This document shows, piece by piece, positions 33,112-43,043 of a stretch of 59,216 nucleotides of DNA. Location: contig CALXLA010000052.1 in assembly GCA_944389075.1 (NCBI GenBank), forward strand, positions 1 to 59,216, written 5' to 3'. The translations under genes were made by a program, and so were the position numbers. The first letter of the stretch is position 1, and each line of letters starts with the position of its first letter. The notes below the pieces were generated by a model that worked only from the letters and a program-made list of their open reading frames with translations, had not been told where the DNA came from and did not search any database. This DNA is from an uncultured Spirochaetaceae bacterium (GTDB lineage: Bacteria; Spirochaetota; Spirochaetia; Sphaerochaetales; Sphaerochaetaceae).

Positions 33112-34479
33112 ATGAGAAATGTTTTCACGTTTCTGCTGTCGTTGGCATTATTCCTGGCACCTGTTGCCGCTGCTGATGAGCTGCCTGTCATAACGCTTGA
33201 CGAGGCACTCGAATCTGCAGAAGCAAGCAGTATAAGCCTTCAGCAGGCCAGGATTTTGCTTGAACAGACTATGAGGAACCAGAATGCGGTCATGACTACG
33301 TTCATGCCTGACCTTACGCTCACCGCTGGATTGTCAACCGGAGCGACTTTTCCAGGCAATGTATCATTGAGCAGTGGTATGACGCCGAGTACTACCACTG
33401 AATTCAGTGGCCTCAATGTCTCAGCAGGACTTTCAGCTTCATTCAGCTTCAATGGCACCATGATAACAGATGCGGAGACAAGGAGAATCGCAAAAGAAGG
33501 AGCGTCCCTTACATATGCATCATCTTATCGGCAGGTAAGCAATTCCATAACAGATACATACTGGACACTTGCTGCGTATAAGGCGTCAGAGGATACTGCC
33601 AGGCTGAGTCTTGAGAATGCACAGACAAGCTATCAGTCTGCACAGGAGATGTATGATGCAGGTCTTGCCGATGAGCTTACGCTCAGGGAAGCGGAGCTCA
33701 TGGTCCAGCAGGCTGAGATCCAGGTGCAGACAAGTGCTGATACCTATGCACGTTCGATGTCTGCTTTCAAGAATGCTACAGGAATAGAGGAGGATTTCGT
33801 TACAGAACCTATTCCGGAGACAGTCTTCCTTTCATTCCCTTCTCCTGAGGAAATATATGCGGATTATGCTGATGCGACTCTCGATATAAGGACTGCGAGA
33901 AATAGTCTCCTGAGTGCGCAGAATGGCCTCAATACGGCGAATATCGCATCATATGTGCCAATCATAACAGTAGGTGTCAACTACAACTATGCAGGAGGAG
34001 CTGGTGCAAACAATAACTGGAATTATAACCATCAGACGCATGGCCTTACAGGCAGTGTGAATCTGAGTCTTCCTATTGATGCGATGATCCCGGGAAGTTC
34101 AGAGGATATGCAGCGCAAGGATGCAAAGGATGCTGTATCAATCGCATCCCTTTCCCTGAAGAACGCCCAGGATACTCTTCTCGAGGATATAAGGCAGTCC
34201 GTGATGACGATCGATCAGAATCAGAAGACGATCGAGATGGAAAAGACAAGGCTAGAAACAGAGGAGAAGACATTCGCACTTGCACAGGAATCCTTTGAAG
34301 CAGGTCTCATGACCGCTGCAGATCTCAATACGAGAAGGAACAGCCTTCTTTCAGCACAGCTTTCATTGCTGACAGCTGAGCTCAATCAGCTTGTAGCATC
34401 GTATGATCTTTCATATAAGCTTGGAATAAGCCTGGAAGATCTTCAGAATCAGTATGGTACCACGGGAGATAATGACTGA
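33112..34479 (+). CDS. TolC-family outer membrane efflux protein
   Basis: This 455-residue protein has a signal peptide ending near LAPVAAADE. The internal repeat is visible as two copies of the coiled-coil helical hairpin; for example ESAEASSISLQQARILLEQT near the N-terminus, and AQESFEAGLMTAADLNTRRN in the second half. This is the outer-membrane channel of a tripartite pump, proving an outer membrane. AGGAGAACG precedes the ATG. The stop codon overlaps the adaptor's start by one base, so expression is coupled. Confidence 0.9.
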   Translation: MRNVFTFLLSLALFLAPVAAADELPVITLDEALESAEASSISLQQARILLEQTMRNQNAVMTTFMPDLTLTAGLSTGATFPGNVSLSSGMTPSTTTEFSGLNVSAGLSASFSFNGTMITDAETRRIAKEGASLTYASSYRQVSNSITDTYWTLAAYKASEDTARLSLENAQTSYQSAQEMYDAGLADELTLREAELMVQQAEIQVQTSADTYARSMSAFKNATGIEEDFVTEPIPETVFLSFPSPEEIYADYADATLDIRTARNSLLSAQNGLNTANIASYVPIITVGVNYNYAGGAGANNNWNYNHQTHGLTGSVNLSLPIDAMIPGSSEDMQRKDAKDAVSIASLSLKNAQDTLLEDIRQSVMTIDQNQKTIEMEKTRLETEEKTFALAQESFEAGLMTAADLNTRRNSLLSAQLSLLTAELNQLVASYDLSYKLGISLEDLQNQYGTTGDND

Positions 34480-35468
34480 TGGAAAACGAAGATAAGAACA
34501 TAGACAGAACCGAACAGGTCGTAGACTCGAAGATAGATTTCAATCAGCTTGGAGCAAAGCCAAAGGCTTCCAAGTTCGACAGGATAACGACAGTGATCCT
34601 GCTTATCATCTGTATTGGGCTGGCCGCTTTCATCATTTTCGGCTCAGTTGGGTCCAGAACTGTCGCTGTTGAAGAGGAAGCTGTGGACAGCAGGATAAAT
34701 GTCAGGGCTGAGGAAGTGACGCCTGGTACATTCAGGAACTACACGAGGCTCAATGGAGAAATCGGCAGTGACAACAGCGATGTCTCTGTTGTCCCTGATA
34801 CTGCAGGCGATGTCGTATCGATTCTTGTCAAGCGCGGTGATTCGGTAAAAGCAGGCGATGTCATTGCATATCTGGATCCTTCCCGTCCGGGAGCTTCCTA
34901 TAAGGAAAGCCCTGTCACCGCTCCTGTTGATGGCATCATAACATCGATTCCTGTATCGATTGGCGAGCATGTAAGCACAGCATCTGCCATTGCCACGGTT
35001 TCAGGCGCTAAGACGCTCTATATTGAATCCAGGCTTCCTGAGCGCTATATCGGTACAGCTGCGGCAGGTATGACTGCAGAATTCACAAGCGTCGCATATC
35101 CAGGAGAGACATTCACAGCAGTTCTTTCCTTCATTGCTCCTACTGTCAGTTCGACAAACCGCACAGCGGATATCGAGCTGGAAATCACGGAAGGCGCGGA
35201 GAAGCTCAGGGAAGGAATGTATGTCACGATCGATCTTGTCACAGAAGAGCAGACGGATGTCATCACTGTCCCTGTGTCTGCCATCACTGAAACGCTTGAT
35301 GGCAATATCGTATACGTAGTCGAAGATGGAAGGGCTTCATCCAGAACCGTTACTGTGGGCAGCCGCAACGAAAGCGAGGCTGTGATCGTGTCTGGTCTTG
35401 AAGCAGGCGATGTCGTCATCACAGCAGGTACTGTCGCTGAAGGCAGTTCTGTCAATGTGCTCGAATAA
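34479..35468 (+). CDS. RND efflux periplasmic adaptor (HlyD/MFP family)
   Basis: This 329-residue protein has a short cytoplasmic tail, one membrane segment at about residues 34-53 (TVILLIICIGLAAFIIFG), then the adaptor domains. The lipoyl-like half-motifs are AGDVVSILVKRGDSVKAGDV and SPVTAPVDGIITSIPVSIGE. The intervening coiled-coil hairpin is very short, so the protein probably contacts TolC differently from AcrA. The beta-barrel and membrane-proximal domains follow to residue 329. It is membrane-anchored rather than lipid-anchored. It lies 12 bases before the pump gene. Confidence 0.9.
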   Translation: MENEDKNIDRTEQVVDSKIDFNQLGAKPKASKFDRITTVILLIICIGLAAFIIFGSVGSRTVAVEEEAVDSRINVRAEEVTPGTFRNYTRLNGEIGSDNSDVSVVPDTAGDVVSILVKRGDSVKAGDVIAYLDPSRPGASYKESPVTAPVDGIITSIPVSIGEHVSTASAIATVSGAKTLYIESRLPERYIGTAAAGMTAEFTSVAYPGETFTAVLSFIAPTVSSTNRTADIELEITEGAEKLREGMYVTIDLVTEEQTDVITVPVSAITETLDGNIVYVVEDGRASSRTVTVGSRNESEAVIVSGLEAGDVVITAGTVAEGSSVNVLE

Positions 35469-35480
35469 GGAGGAGCAGCG

Positions 35481-38400
35481 ATGACATTATCGGAATTATC
35501 AGTAAGGAGGCCTGTGCTGATGACCATGATCTATATCCTGATCATGGTGATTGCGCTGGTATTCCTTCCGAGGATGGAGATTGCTCTCTATCCTGATATT
35601 GACCTGCCTGTCATAACCGTCTTCGTCGACTGTAATGATGCAGGTCCTGAGGAAATCGAGCAGCAGGTTGCAAAGGAGCTTGAGGATAGGTTCAGCTCAC
35701 TTGAGAATCTCGATCAGATCACTACCATCTCCAGCGATGGAAGCTGTCTTGCTGTGCTGCAGTATGACTATGGCACGGATCTCGATGATTCGGAGCGAGA
35801 TCTCAACTCCGCGATCACGATCCTTTCCCAGCTCCTGCCGACATGGACAGAGACTCCTCAGTACTTCAGGCTCGACTCGATGGGCGCATCTACAGCCCTG
35901 AGGCTTTCACTTACCAGTGACACGATGTCCCTCGATAACCTCAAGATGCTTGGAGAGACGACAATTTCCCCTCTTATTGAGAGAATCGAAGGTGTCGGAC
36001 AGGTATCGGTAAGAGGTGGAAGCGATATCGAGTATCATATCGATGTCGATCCTAACAGGCTTGAGGCCTATAATCTTTCCCTCAGCCAGATTGTCGCTGC
36101 AGTATCTGCTGACAATATACAGGCAACAGGAGGGCAGATCACGGAAAGCGGTGTGAACCTTCAGGTTGCTGCTGATGCGAGATACGTCACATTCAGTGAT
36201 ATCGGAAACACGGTCATCACGAAGATCGATGGCACCCCTATCCGCATCAACGATGTCGCTACTGTCGTGCAGGGAGCTGATGAGGACAATAGAAGCGAAT
36301 CTTATCTTGGCGATGAGAGAATCGTCACGATCTCGATCACCAATGACTCGGACAGCAATGCGACAACAGTCGCTACTGCAGTTCTTGCTGAACTTGACTC
36401 AATCAAGGCAGAGCTGCCTGAAGGTGTCTCCCTTGAGCTCCTGACAGACTCTACTGAGATGATCCGCAGTACGATGAGCGAGGCATTCAATTCGCTTTAC
36501 CAGGGCGTTATCCTTGCAGCTCTCATCATCTGGATCTTCCTCAGAGGTATCAAGACGACGATCATAATCTCGCTCTCAATGCCTATATGTGTCCTCATCA
36601 CGATGATGCTCATGTCGATTTTCGACGTGACAATCAACGCAATGAGTATGTCCGGCCTCATCCTTGGCATAGGTATGATTGTCGATGCATCGATCGTTAT
36701 TCTTGAGAATACATACTCATACAGGCTTCTTGGACAGAAGAGCGCGGTAGCTGCCATTCTTGGAAGCAAGAACATGTTCAATGCCATCTTCGCTTCTACG
36801 CTGACGACGATCTGCGTATTCGTGCCTATCATCATCTTCAAGAATGATCTCGAGTTCCTGGGGATCATGTTCCAGGATATCGTCATCACGATCTGTATAT
36901 CACTCGCGTGTTCGCTCTTTGTCGCTGTCACGCTTGTCCCGGCCCTCTGTGGATCGATTCTCAGAATCAACACAAGAACGCAGAAGCCGCTCAAGATCCG
37001 CTGGATGAAGGCCATTGATGACAAGTGCGTCGCATTCGAGGATTCGATGAAGAGAGGATATGTCCGTGTCCTTGCATACTTCATGAATCATCGTCTGCTT
37101 CTTGTGGTCTTCCTTGTCCTTCTCCTTATATTCTGCTTCAAGCTCTTCCCGCTTCTTGGCTTCGACCTGATGCCTCAGCAGACGACAGATGACGAAGTCA
37201 ATATGAATCTCGAGCTTGAGCAGGGTACTGCGATCGATGTCACCAGGGATTACATGATGGATATGTACCATAATATCCAGAGCGTTCTTCCTGAGGGCTC
37301 ATACGAAAGCATCCAGCTTTATATCGGCACAGGTATGCTTACGACAACGGAGAATACCGGAAGCATAACAATCAAGCTGCCGGATATCACGGAGCAGACA
37401 ATCAGTGCCACGGAAGTACAGGATCTGATAAGGCCATTTATGGATGAGGATCCGAATGCTTCATGGGTATTCGAGACATCTCAGGCAGGCAGTGTTAGCG
37501 CAATCGATGTGGAGATTCACAGCGATGATACAAATGATGCCAAGTATGTTGCTGATCAGATTGTCGCGATCATGCATGAGCATGTGCCTGGTGCTGTCAA
37601 TATCGATAGTGATGCGGATAGCGGTACACCGAAGATCAGCGTAGTCATCGATAAGGATCTTGCTGCTGATTATGGTATTACGGTATCTACTATCACATCT
37701 GTCCTTCAGACGGCTATCTCCGGTTCGACTGCTTCTACGATCTCGACATTCGACAGTACCGAGACATACGATGTAATCGTCGAAATCGATCCTGATACGA
37801 TCATGACAGTAGACCAGCTTGGACAGCTTCTGATCCCATCTTCTTCCGGTATGGTAAGGCTTGATACGATTGCCCAGTTCGAGCGCACGACAACGCCAGT
37901 ATCGATTACAAGGGAGGATAGGGTAAGGATCAACCATGTTACTGCTGATGTCCGTGACGGATATGCTTCCAGCGATGTACAGAACGTGCTTGACCAGGCT
38001 CTCGCCGAATATCTTGTGCTTCCTGAAGGAGTGACCATCAATCAGGGTGGACAGATGAGCGAGATGATGGGCTATGCAAAAACACTCGTCATGATTGTCG
38101 CCCTTGCACTCTTCCTTGTCTATGCGGTAATGGCTGCGCAGTTCGAGTCGCTTATCGATCCGTTCATCATCTTCGCGACCATTCCGTTGCTGATGATCGG
38201 TGTTATCGGAATCCATCTTCTGTATGGACAGTCGTTCTCTCTCTTCTCAATCGTCGGCATTGTCGCGCTTATCGGCGTTGTCGTAAACAACGGCATCGTC
38301 CTTATCGACTGCATCAACCGTCTTGTGAAGCAGAAGGTCCCTGTCCGTGTGGCTTGTCTGCAGGCTGCATATGGTCGTCTGAGGCCTATCCTGATGACAA

Positions 38401-38654
38401 CTCTTACGACTATCCTTGGTCTGATTCCTATGGCATTCTTCCCTGGAGAAGGTGCGGAGATGCTTCAGCCTATCGCACTGACATTCACAGGAGGCATTCT
38501 TACAGGCGCATTCCTCACGTTGCTTCTTTCCCCTGTCCTCTATTCGGTATTCAACAGCAGGAGAGAGAAGAAGTTCGAAGATCCTGAATCACTCAATAAC
38601 CAGCTGAGGGAGTACGATATGAGGCGTATGGCCCACATAGACAGCCTGCTGTAA
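35481..38654 (+). CDS. RND efflux pump, HAE/AcrB-like inner-membrane transporter
   Basis: This 1057-residue protein has the RND layout: one N-terminal helix, a large periplasmic loop, six helices, a second loop, and five helices. Helix 4 reads GMIVDASIVILEN (near residue 398). The proton-relay Asp pair of AcrB is reduced to a single Asp here, with Ala in the second position, a variant seen in several non-proteobacterial RND pumps. VVNNGIVLID in the second half marks helix 10. The three genes are in the usual order and closely spaced. Substrates are probably drugs, bile acids or lipids; this is inference. A strong terminator follows. Confidence 0.92.
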   Translation: MTLSELSVRRPVLMTMIYILIMVIALVFLPRMEIALYPDIDLPVITVFVDCNDAGPEEIEQQVAKELEDRFSSLENLDQITTISSDGSCLAVLQYDYGTDLDDSERDLNSAITILSQLLPTWTETPQYFRLDSMGASTALRLSLTSDTMSLDNLKMLGETTISPLIERIEGVGQVSVRGGSDIEYHIDVDPNRLEAYNLSLSQIVAAVSADNIQATGGQITESGVNLQVAADARYVTFSDIGNTVITKIDGTPIRINDVATVVQGADEDNRSESYLGDERIVTISITNDSDSNATTVATAVLAELDSIKAELPEGVSLELLTDSTEMIRSTMSEAFNSLYQGVILAALIIWIFLRGIKTTIIISLSMPICVLITMMLMSIFDVTINAMSMSGLILGIGMIVDASIVILENTYSYRLLGQKSAVAAILGSKNMFNAIFASTLTTICVFVPIIIFKNDLEFLGIMFQDIVITICISLACSLFVAVTLVPALCGSILRINTRTQKPLKIRWMKAIDDKCVAFEDSMKRGYVRVLAYFMNHRLLLVVFLVLLLIFCFKLFPLLGFDLMPQQTTDDEVNMNLELEQGTAIDVTRDYMMDMYHNIQSVLPEGSYESIQLYIGTGMLTTTENTGSITIKLPDITEQTISATEVQDLIRPFMDEDPNASWVFETSQAGSVSAIDVEIHSDDTNDAKYVADQIVAIMHEHVPGAVNIDSDADSGTPKISVVIDKDLAADYGITVSTITSVLQTAISGSTASTISTFDSTETYDVIVEIDPDTIMTVDQLGQLLIPSSSGMVRLDTIAQFERTTTPVSITREDRVRINHVTADVRDGYASSDVQNVLDQALAEYLVLPEGVTINQGGQMSEMMGYAKTLVMIVALALFLVYAVMAAQFESLIDPFIIFATIPLLMIGVIGIHLLYGQSFSLFSIVGIVALIGVVVNNGIVLIDCINRLVKQKVPVRVACLQAAYGRLRPILMTTLTTILGLIPMAFFPGEGAEMLQPIALTFTGGILTGAFLTLLLSPVLYSVFNSRREKKFEDPESLNNQLREYDMRRMAHIDSLL

Positions 38655-38673
38655 TCTGGCGGTTATTTCACTG

Positions 38674-38708
38674 AGTGCTATTCACCTTGCGGTGGATAGC
38701 GCTTTTTT
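38674..38708 (+). terminator. Intrinsic terminator after the RND operon
   Basis: AGTGCTATTCACC pairs with GGTGGATAGCGCT over 13 bp (two G.U) around a TTGC loop and is followed by six T residues. It lies 20 bases after the pump's stop codon. Confidence 0.92.
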
Positions 38709-38758
38709 GCAGATAATTGGAGATGGTATTCAGATATTATTGTGACATCTGATTTCTT

Positions 38759-38805
38759 CATGGCCCTTCACCTGTTGATATTTTTCTGGTTCTCTTGGGG
38801 CCATG
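38759..38805. repeat. Inverted repeat CATGGCCC / GGGCCATG upstream of the aminotransferase gene
   Basis: Perfect 8-base arms at 38759-38766 and 38798-38805 are separated by a 31-base pyrimidine-rich spacer. It lies 74 bases before the ATG at 38879. It could be an operator pair or a leader hairpin. Confidence 0.45.
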
Positions 38806-38878
38806 TACTGTCTAAAAATATTCATCGCATATGGATTATAAACACCGAGGTGGCTAGAATAACCTTCGAGGTTCAGAT

Positions 38879-39682
38879 ATGGAAAGAAGTGCTATCAAGA
38901 ACGGAGTTGTCATTCCTGAAAGAGATGCGGTCATGCCGGTTACGCTCAAGGCTGTGCAGTATTCATTTTCTATCTATGAGGCATTGCGGGTACTTCATGG
39001 TGAGGTTGTCCATCTTGCAGATCATCTTGAGAGATTGCGTGCTTCTGCTTCAGCTATTGATCTTGTCCATCCATTTACCGATCAGATAATTGAGGATTCA
39101 ATCAATGCCCTTATAAAGGCAGACTCTATTGAAGATGCTACTATGAGGATTCTTGTGGTAGGCGGGGATGAGCCGCTTCTGTTCATCACTTACCATGAGC
39201 TGCTCTCATATCCTGACAGCTATTATACGGAAGGCATTTCCTGTATCTCATTCAAAGGAGAAAGATATCTTCCTGAAGCTAAGACATCGAATCTCCTTAT
39301 GCAGTATATAGCGCTTGAGAAAGCAAAGGGCTGTGGAGCTTTTGAAGCACTTCTCGAGAACAGGGACGGATGTCTTCTTGAAGGTACAAGGTCGAATCTC
39401 TATGCGCTTAAGGGCAATGTCATGTACACAGCTCCTGATGATAAAGTCCTTTCCGGTATCACGAGGATATCCGTACTGAGAGCTGCAGCGGCAATGGGCC
39501 TCTCAGTAAGTCATGAGCTTATAAGGCTTGATGGAATCCTTTCCTATGATTCCGTTTTCATCTCATCTACAAGCATGGGAGCGATGCCAGTGAACGCAAT
39601 CGACGGAATAGCTCTTGGCAGATCCCGGTGGAACGATATTGCCGAGATATGCAGGCTTGTCAGAGGCTGGGAGCTGGAGTGA
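38879..39682 (+). CDS. Class IV PLP-dependent aminotransferase
   Basis: This 267-residue cytoplasmic enzyme belongs to the branched-chain / D-amino-acid aminotransferase and ADC-lyase fold. FKGERYLPEAKTSNL contains the PLP-binding Lys (in EAKTSN). LLEGTRSNLY has the Glu that contacts the pyridine nitrogen, and ISSTSMGAMPV is the phosphate-side loop. It has no partner such as pabB nearby, so ADC lyase is not favoured. The precise amino acid is undetermined. GAGG lies 7-10 bases upstream of the ATG. The MATE gene overlaps its stop by 4 bases (GTGA). Confidence 0.85.
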   Translation: MERSAIKNGVVIPERDAVMPVTLKAVQYSFSIYEALRVLHGEVVHLADHLERLRASASAIDLVHPFTDQIIEDSINALIKADSIEDATMRILVVGGDEPLLFITYHELLSYPDSYYTEGISCISFKGERYLPEAKTSNLLMQYIALEKAKGCGAFEALLENRDGCLLEGTRSNLYALKGNVMYTAPDDKVLSGITRISVLRAAAAMGLSVSHELIRLDGILSYDSVFISSTSMGAMPVNAIDGIALGRSRWNDIAEICRLVRGWELE

Positions 39683-41025
39683 AAGACAGCGCTATTGATT
39701 TCACGAAAGGTAATATCGTCAGAGATCTCATAGCTTTCGCCGTTCCTCTTCTCCTTGGTAATCTGTTCCAGCAGCTTTACAATGCTGCAGACTCGCTCAT
39801 AGTCGGCAATTTCCTTGGACGCGAGGCCCTTGCCGCGGTCTCATCATCAGGGAATCTGATTTTCATGATGGTAGGATTCTTCAATGGCCTTGCAGTAGGC
39901 GCAGGCGTTGTGATTGCCAGAGCATGCGGTGCAAAGGATCGTGAGAGAATCAGGAAAGCCGTACACACTGACATAGCTTTCGGAATAGCGGCAGGACTGT
40001 GCCTTACAGTATTTGCCATCCTTTTCACTCCTGTGATCCTCCGCCTTATATCCACTCCTCCGGATATCATGCCGCTCAGCATCGCATACTTCCGTGTGTA
40101 TTCGGCAGGTATCATATTCTCGGTCCTGTACAACATACTGATGGGAATCATGAATGCATCCGGTGATAGCCGCCATCCGCTTTATTATCTGATCATCTCA
40201 TCTGTGGTTAATATCGTCCTTGATGTGCTTTTCATCGGAGGATTCGGTCTAGGCGTAGGTTCTGCTGCGGCAGCCACCATAATATCTCAGGCGTTGAGTT
40301 CCGTGCTGTGTTTTGCAAAGCTTATGAGGGCAGAGGGGCCTGTTCATGTGAGGCTATCCGAAATCAGGTTCGACAGAGTCCAGCTCAGGGCTATAGTATC
40401 ATATGGTTTTCCCGCAGGTGTCCAGAACTCAGTCATAGGGCTTGCCAATACAGTCATACAGAGAAGCGTGAATGCCTTTCCTGCTGCAGTCATCGCAGGT
40501 TTTGGGGTCTATTCCAAGATCGAAGGCTTCATACTTCTTCCGATTACGACGATATCGCTTGCGCTTACAACGCTTGTCGGACAGAATCTGGGTGCAAAGG
40601 AGTATGGCCGGGCATCAAACGGATCTGCAAGGGGAGTCCTCATATCAATAGCCATAGCAGAAATACTTGGTGCGTTGCTGTTTGCATCAGCTCCGTTTCT
40701 CGTCTCATTGTTCTCATCAGATCCTGATGTCATCGCTGCTGGTGCAGGGCAGGCAAGGCTTGAGGCATTCTTCTATCTCCTTGTCGCTATATCCCATGGT
40801 GCAGCTGGCGTCCTCAGAGGTGCCGGGAAGTCATCGGTCCCTATGCTTGTGATGCTCTCAGTCTGGTGTGTCTTCCGCGTGATTTATGTCAATCTGATTC
40901 TGCTGATATGGCCTGAGCCTGTTGCGATATACTCTGCATACCCGCTGACATGGTTCATATCCTCAGCGGTCTTCCTCATTTACCTCCGGAAATCAGACTG
41001 GCTCCATGCCATGGAAAAGCATTGA
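39679..41025 (+). CDS. MATE family efflux transporter
   Basis: Starting at the GTG that overlaps the aminotransferase stop (GTGA) gives 448 residues and twelve membrane helices; the longer frame to 39628 would lie inside the aminotransferase gene. FQQLYNAADSLIVGNFLG is the family's first helix motif, and the internal repeat is seen again around GLANTVIQRSVNAFPAAVIA. MATE proteins export cationic drugs or metabolites using sodium or proton gradients. The link to the aminotransferase suggests it might export a product of that pathway, but that is a guess. The stop codon abuts the convergent peptidase stop with no gap. Confidence 0.93.
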   Translation: MKDSAIDFTKGNIVRDLIAFAVPLLLGNLFQQLYNAADSLIVGNFLGREALAAVSSSGNLIFMMVGFFNGLAVGAGVVIARACGAKDRERIRKAVHTDIAFGIAAGLCLTVFAILFTPVILRLISTPPDIMPLSIAYFRVYSAGIIFSVLYNILMGIMNASGDSRHPLYYLIISSVVNIVLDVLFIGGFGLGVGSAAAATIISQALSSVLCFAKLMRAEGPVHVRLSEIRFDRVQLRAIVSYGFPAGVQNSVIGLANTVIQRSVNAFPAAVIAGFGVYSKIEGFILLPITTISLALTTLVGQNLGAKEYGRASNGSARGVLISIAIAEILGALLFASAPFLVSLFSSDPDVIAAGAGQARLEAFFYLLVAISHGAAGVLRGAGKSSVPMLVMLSVWCVFRVIYVNLILLIWPEPVAIYSAYPLTWFISSAVFLIYLRKSDWLHAMEKH

Positions 41026-42291
41026 TCAGCGTCTGAAGAAAGCTTTGAAGAGTCTGTACAGGTATTCGCTGTCCCTTACTCCTGCTGTCTCATAAGGCGA
41101 ATGCATCGCAAGCTGCGCAGCTCCTATATCAGCACCTCTTATGCTGATTTTCTCTGCAGACAGATTGCCAAGGGTGGAACCGCCAGGAATGTCTGAATGA
41201 TTGTGGAATACCTGATATGGAATCCCATTATCGCTGCAGAGCATCTTTACATATGCACCAGTCTCTCCATCTGTCATGTATTTGTTCTGTGCGCTGTATT
41301 TGATGAGCACTCCGCCATTGAGTACAGGATGGTTCTCCGGATCTGCCTTGTCTATGTGCGCGGGATGCACAGCATGTCCATTATCAGCGCTGAGCATGAA
41401 AGATGATGCGATTGCGATTGCTTTCTCCTCATCATCCATTCCAAGAGATGATGAGATTCTGGAAATGATGGATGCAAGGAAATCAGAGAGCGCTCCTGAT
41501 ACTGAACCGCTTCCTGTCTCTTCGCTGCTGAATAGTGCTGTCATGGCAATGGAAGAGGGATTCCCTGTCTCTGAAAGAGCCGTGACTGCTGCCCATGCGC
41601 ACATCAGGTCATCAATTCTGGGAGCGGAGAAGAATTGTCTTTCGCTTCCCCAGATTGCCGGTTCTGATGCAGAGTAGATGTACAGGTCATCTCCAAGAAT
41701 CCTGTCGATGCCGGTTTCTTCCATTATGATGTCCGAGAGAGTCTTCTTGCCATTGCCTTCGGAAAAGAGCGGAAGCATGTCCTTCTGTATACTGAGCGCA
41801 ATACCTTCATTGGCCTTCCTGTTCATATGGATTGCGAGGCTTGGAATCATCACCAGAGGCCTTTTTGCATCATAGAGAGCTGTCTTTATCTCGTTTCCAT
41901 CTTTGTATGCAATGCGTCCGGCAACGGACAGAGGCCTGTCGAACCATGGCGCAAGGAGCGCCCCGCCATAACCCTCGATATCAAGTGTGGTGTACAGATT
42001 TCCGGCATTATGCTCTGGATTGCTCTTTATCCTGAAACAGGGGCTGTCCGTATGTGCAGCTGCAATTGAGAAGGATGTTGGCTTCTCGGGGATTATGAAT
42101 GCAATCAATGCATTGCCTGCACGCTTTGCATAGTACTTCCCACCTTTCTTTATATCAAAGCGTGATGTCTCCTGTATTTCTTCAAAACCAGCTGCAGAAA
42201 GCAGTCTTTCTGCTGTATATACTGCATGATATGGCGATGTCGCTTCTTTTATGAATCCTAGTAATCTTTCAGTTTCCTGCATGAAATTCAT
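41026..42291 (-). CDS. M18 family aminopeptidase
   Basis: This 421-residue cytosolic metallopeptidase forms large tetrahedral assemblies in its family and trims acidic or neutral N-terminal residues from peptides. Metal and catalytic motifs are clear: AAHTDSPCFRIK (His ligand), GGALLAPWFDRPL, SSEETGSGSVSGALSDF (Glu ligand and catalytic Glu) and ADNGHAVHPAHIDK. The C-terminal HNHSDIPGGSTLGN holds the last His. The ribosome binding site is weak. It lies 80 bases from the divergent purine gene. Confidence 0.93.
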   Translation of the reverse strand: MNFMQETERLLGFIKEATSPYHAVYTAERLLSAAGFEEIQETSRFDIKKGGKYYAKRAGNALIAFIIPEKPTSFSIAAAHTDSPCFRIKSNPEHNAGNLYTTLDIEGYGGALLAPWFDRPLSVAGRIAYKDGNEIKTALYDAKRPLVMIPSLAIHMNRKANEGIALSIQKDMLPLFSEGNGKKTLSDIIMEETGIDRILGDDLYIYSASEPAIWGSERQFFSAPRIDDLMCAWAAVTALSETGNPSSIAMTALFSSEETGSGSVSGALSDFLASIISRISSSLGMDDEEKAIAIASSFMLSADNGHAVHPAHIDKADPENHPVLNGGVLIKYSAQNKYMTDGETGAYVKMLCSDNGIPYQVFHNHSDIPGGSTLGNLSAEKISIRGADIGAAQLAMHSPYETAGVRDSEYLYRLFKAFFRR

Positions 42292-42371
42292 TCTACATTT
42301 TCAGCCTGCAAGTCCGCAACAGATGTTGATGCTCTTTGCCATAGCCTTCAGAATATTCACAGGAGGCGGAC

Positions 42372-43043
42372 ATGAAGGCAGGAGAGTATCTTAAAGGTAT
42401 TGATTATCCAGGCAGGATAATACTCTGCGGCATATCGGAAAGCGGCGAGGACATCCTCATGTATGCAGTTACGGGAAGAAGCCAGAACAGCAGGAGGAGG
42501 CTATTCGCACTGGAAGGAAGCCTGCTCAGGACAATCCCGGCAGAAGGCGTTTCCGCAGATAATCCGGAGTTGCTGGTGTATACCGCGAAGAAAAAAGTCG
42601 ATGATACAATTATCATCGCCAATGGAAGGCACACGGATCTGATAGCAGATTGCCTTGCCTGCGGGAAGTCATTCGAGGATGCGGTCGCTTCCATGACATA
42701 TGAGCCGGATACTCCTATATTCACTCCGCGCATCTCTCTCGAAATGAGAAGCGATTCCTACAGCATGGCTGTTGTCTCTAAGGCAGAGGATTCGGATCAG
42801 ACAGTACGCAAAGTATTCTCCTATGAGAAGGAAATGGGAATCTGCCATATCTGCCATACATATCAGGGTGATCCTGAACATGTCGAGGCTTTTTCATCTG
42901 CGCCTGTGCGCATCGATGCAGGAGAGTCCGCTTTCTCCATTGCTTCTGATATCTGGAATGCATTGAGACCTGAGTACAGGGTATCTGTGTATGTCTCTTT
43001 CGGATGCGAGGAGATTCTTGTAAATGGAGGCTGTGATGAATGA
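42372..43043 (+). CDS. IMP cyclohydrolase, PurO-type (PF07826)
   Basis: This 223-residue protein is not related to the PurH cyclohydrolase domain but to the PurO fold. TGRSQNSRRRLFALEG is the hallmark region (usual pattern TGRSxxSxxR), NGRHTDLI follows, and YEPDTPIFTPRIS is another family motif. It closes FAICAR to IMP, the last step of purine synthesis. AGGAGGCGG precedes the ATG. It overlaps the AICAR transformylase gene by 8 bases, which strongly supports the assignment, since together they supply both halves of what PurH does. Confidence 0.88.
   Translation: MKAGEYLKGIDYPGRIILCGISESGEDILMYAVTGRSQNSRRRLFALEGSLLRTIPAEGVSADNPELLVYTAKKKVDDTIIIANGRHTDLIADCLACGKSFEDAVASMTYEPDTPIFTPRISLEMRSDSYSMAVVSKAEDSDQTVRKVFSYEKEMGICHICHTYQGDPEHVEAFSSAPVRIDAGESAFSIASDIWNALRPEYRVSVYVSFGCEEILVNGGCDE

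Noticed and set aside
36497-37084. A 195-codon antisense frame inside the RND pump gene
   Set aside because: It mirrors hydrophobic helices of the pump and has no ribosome binding site or independent context.
38742-39089. 115-codon plus-strand frame upstream of and overlapping the aminotransferase
   Set aside because: It runs through the inverted repeat and into the aminotransferase gene in another frame; composition is not protein-like after the first third.
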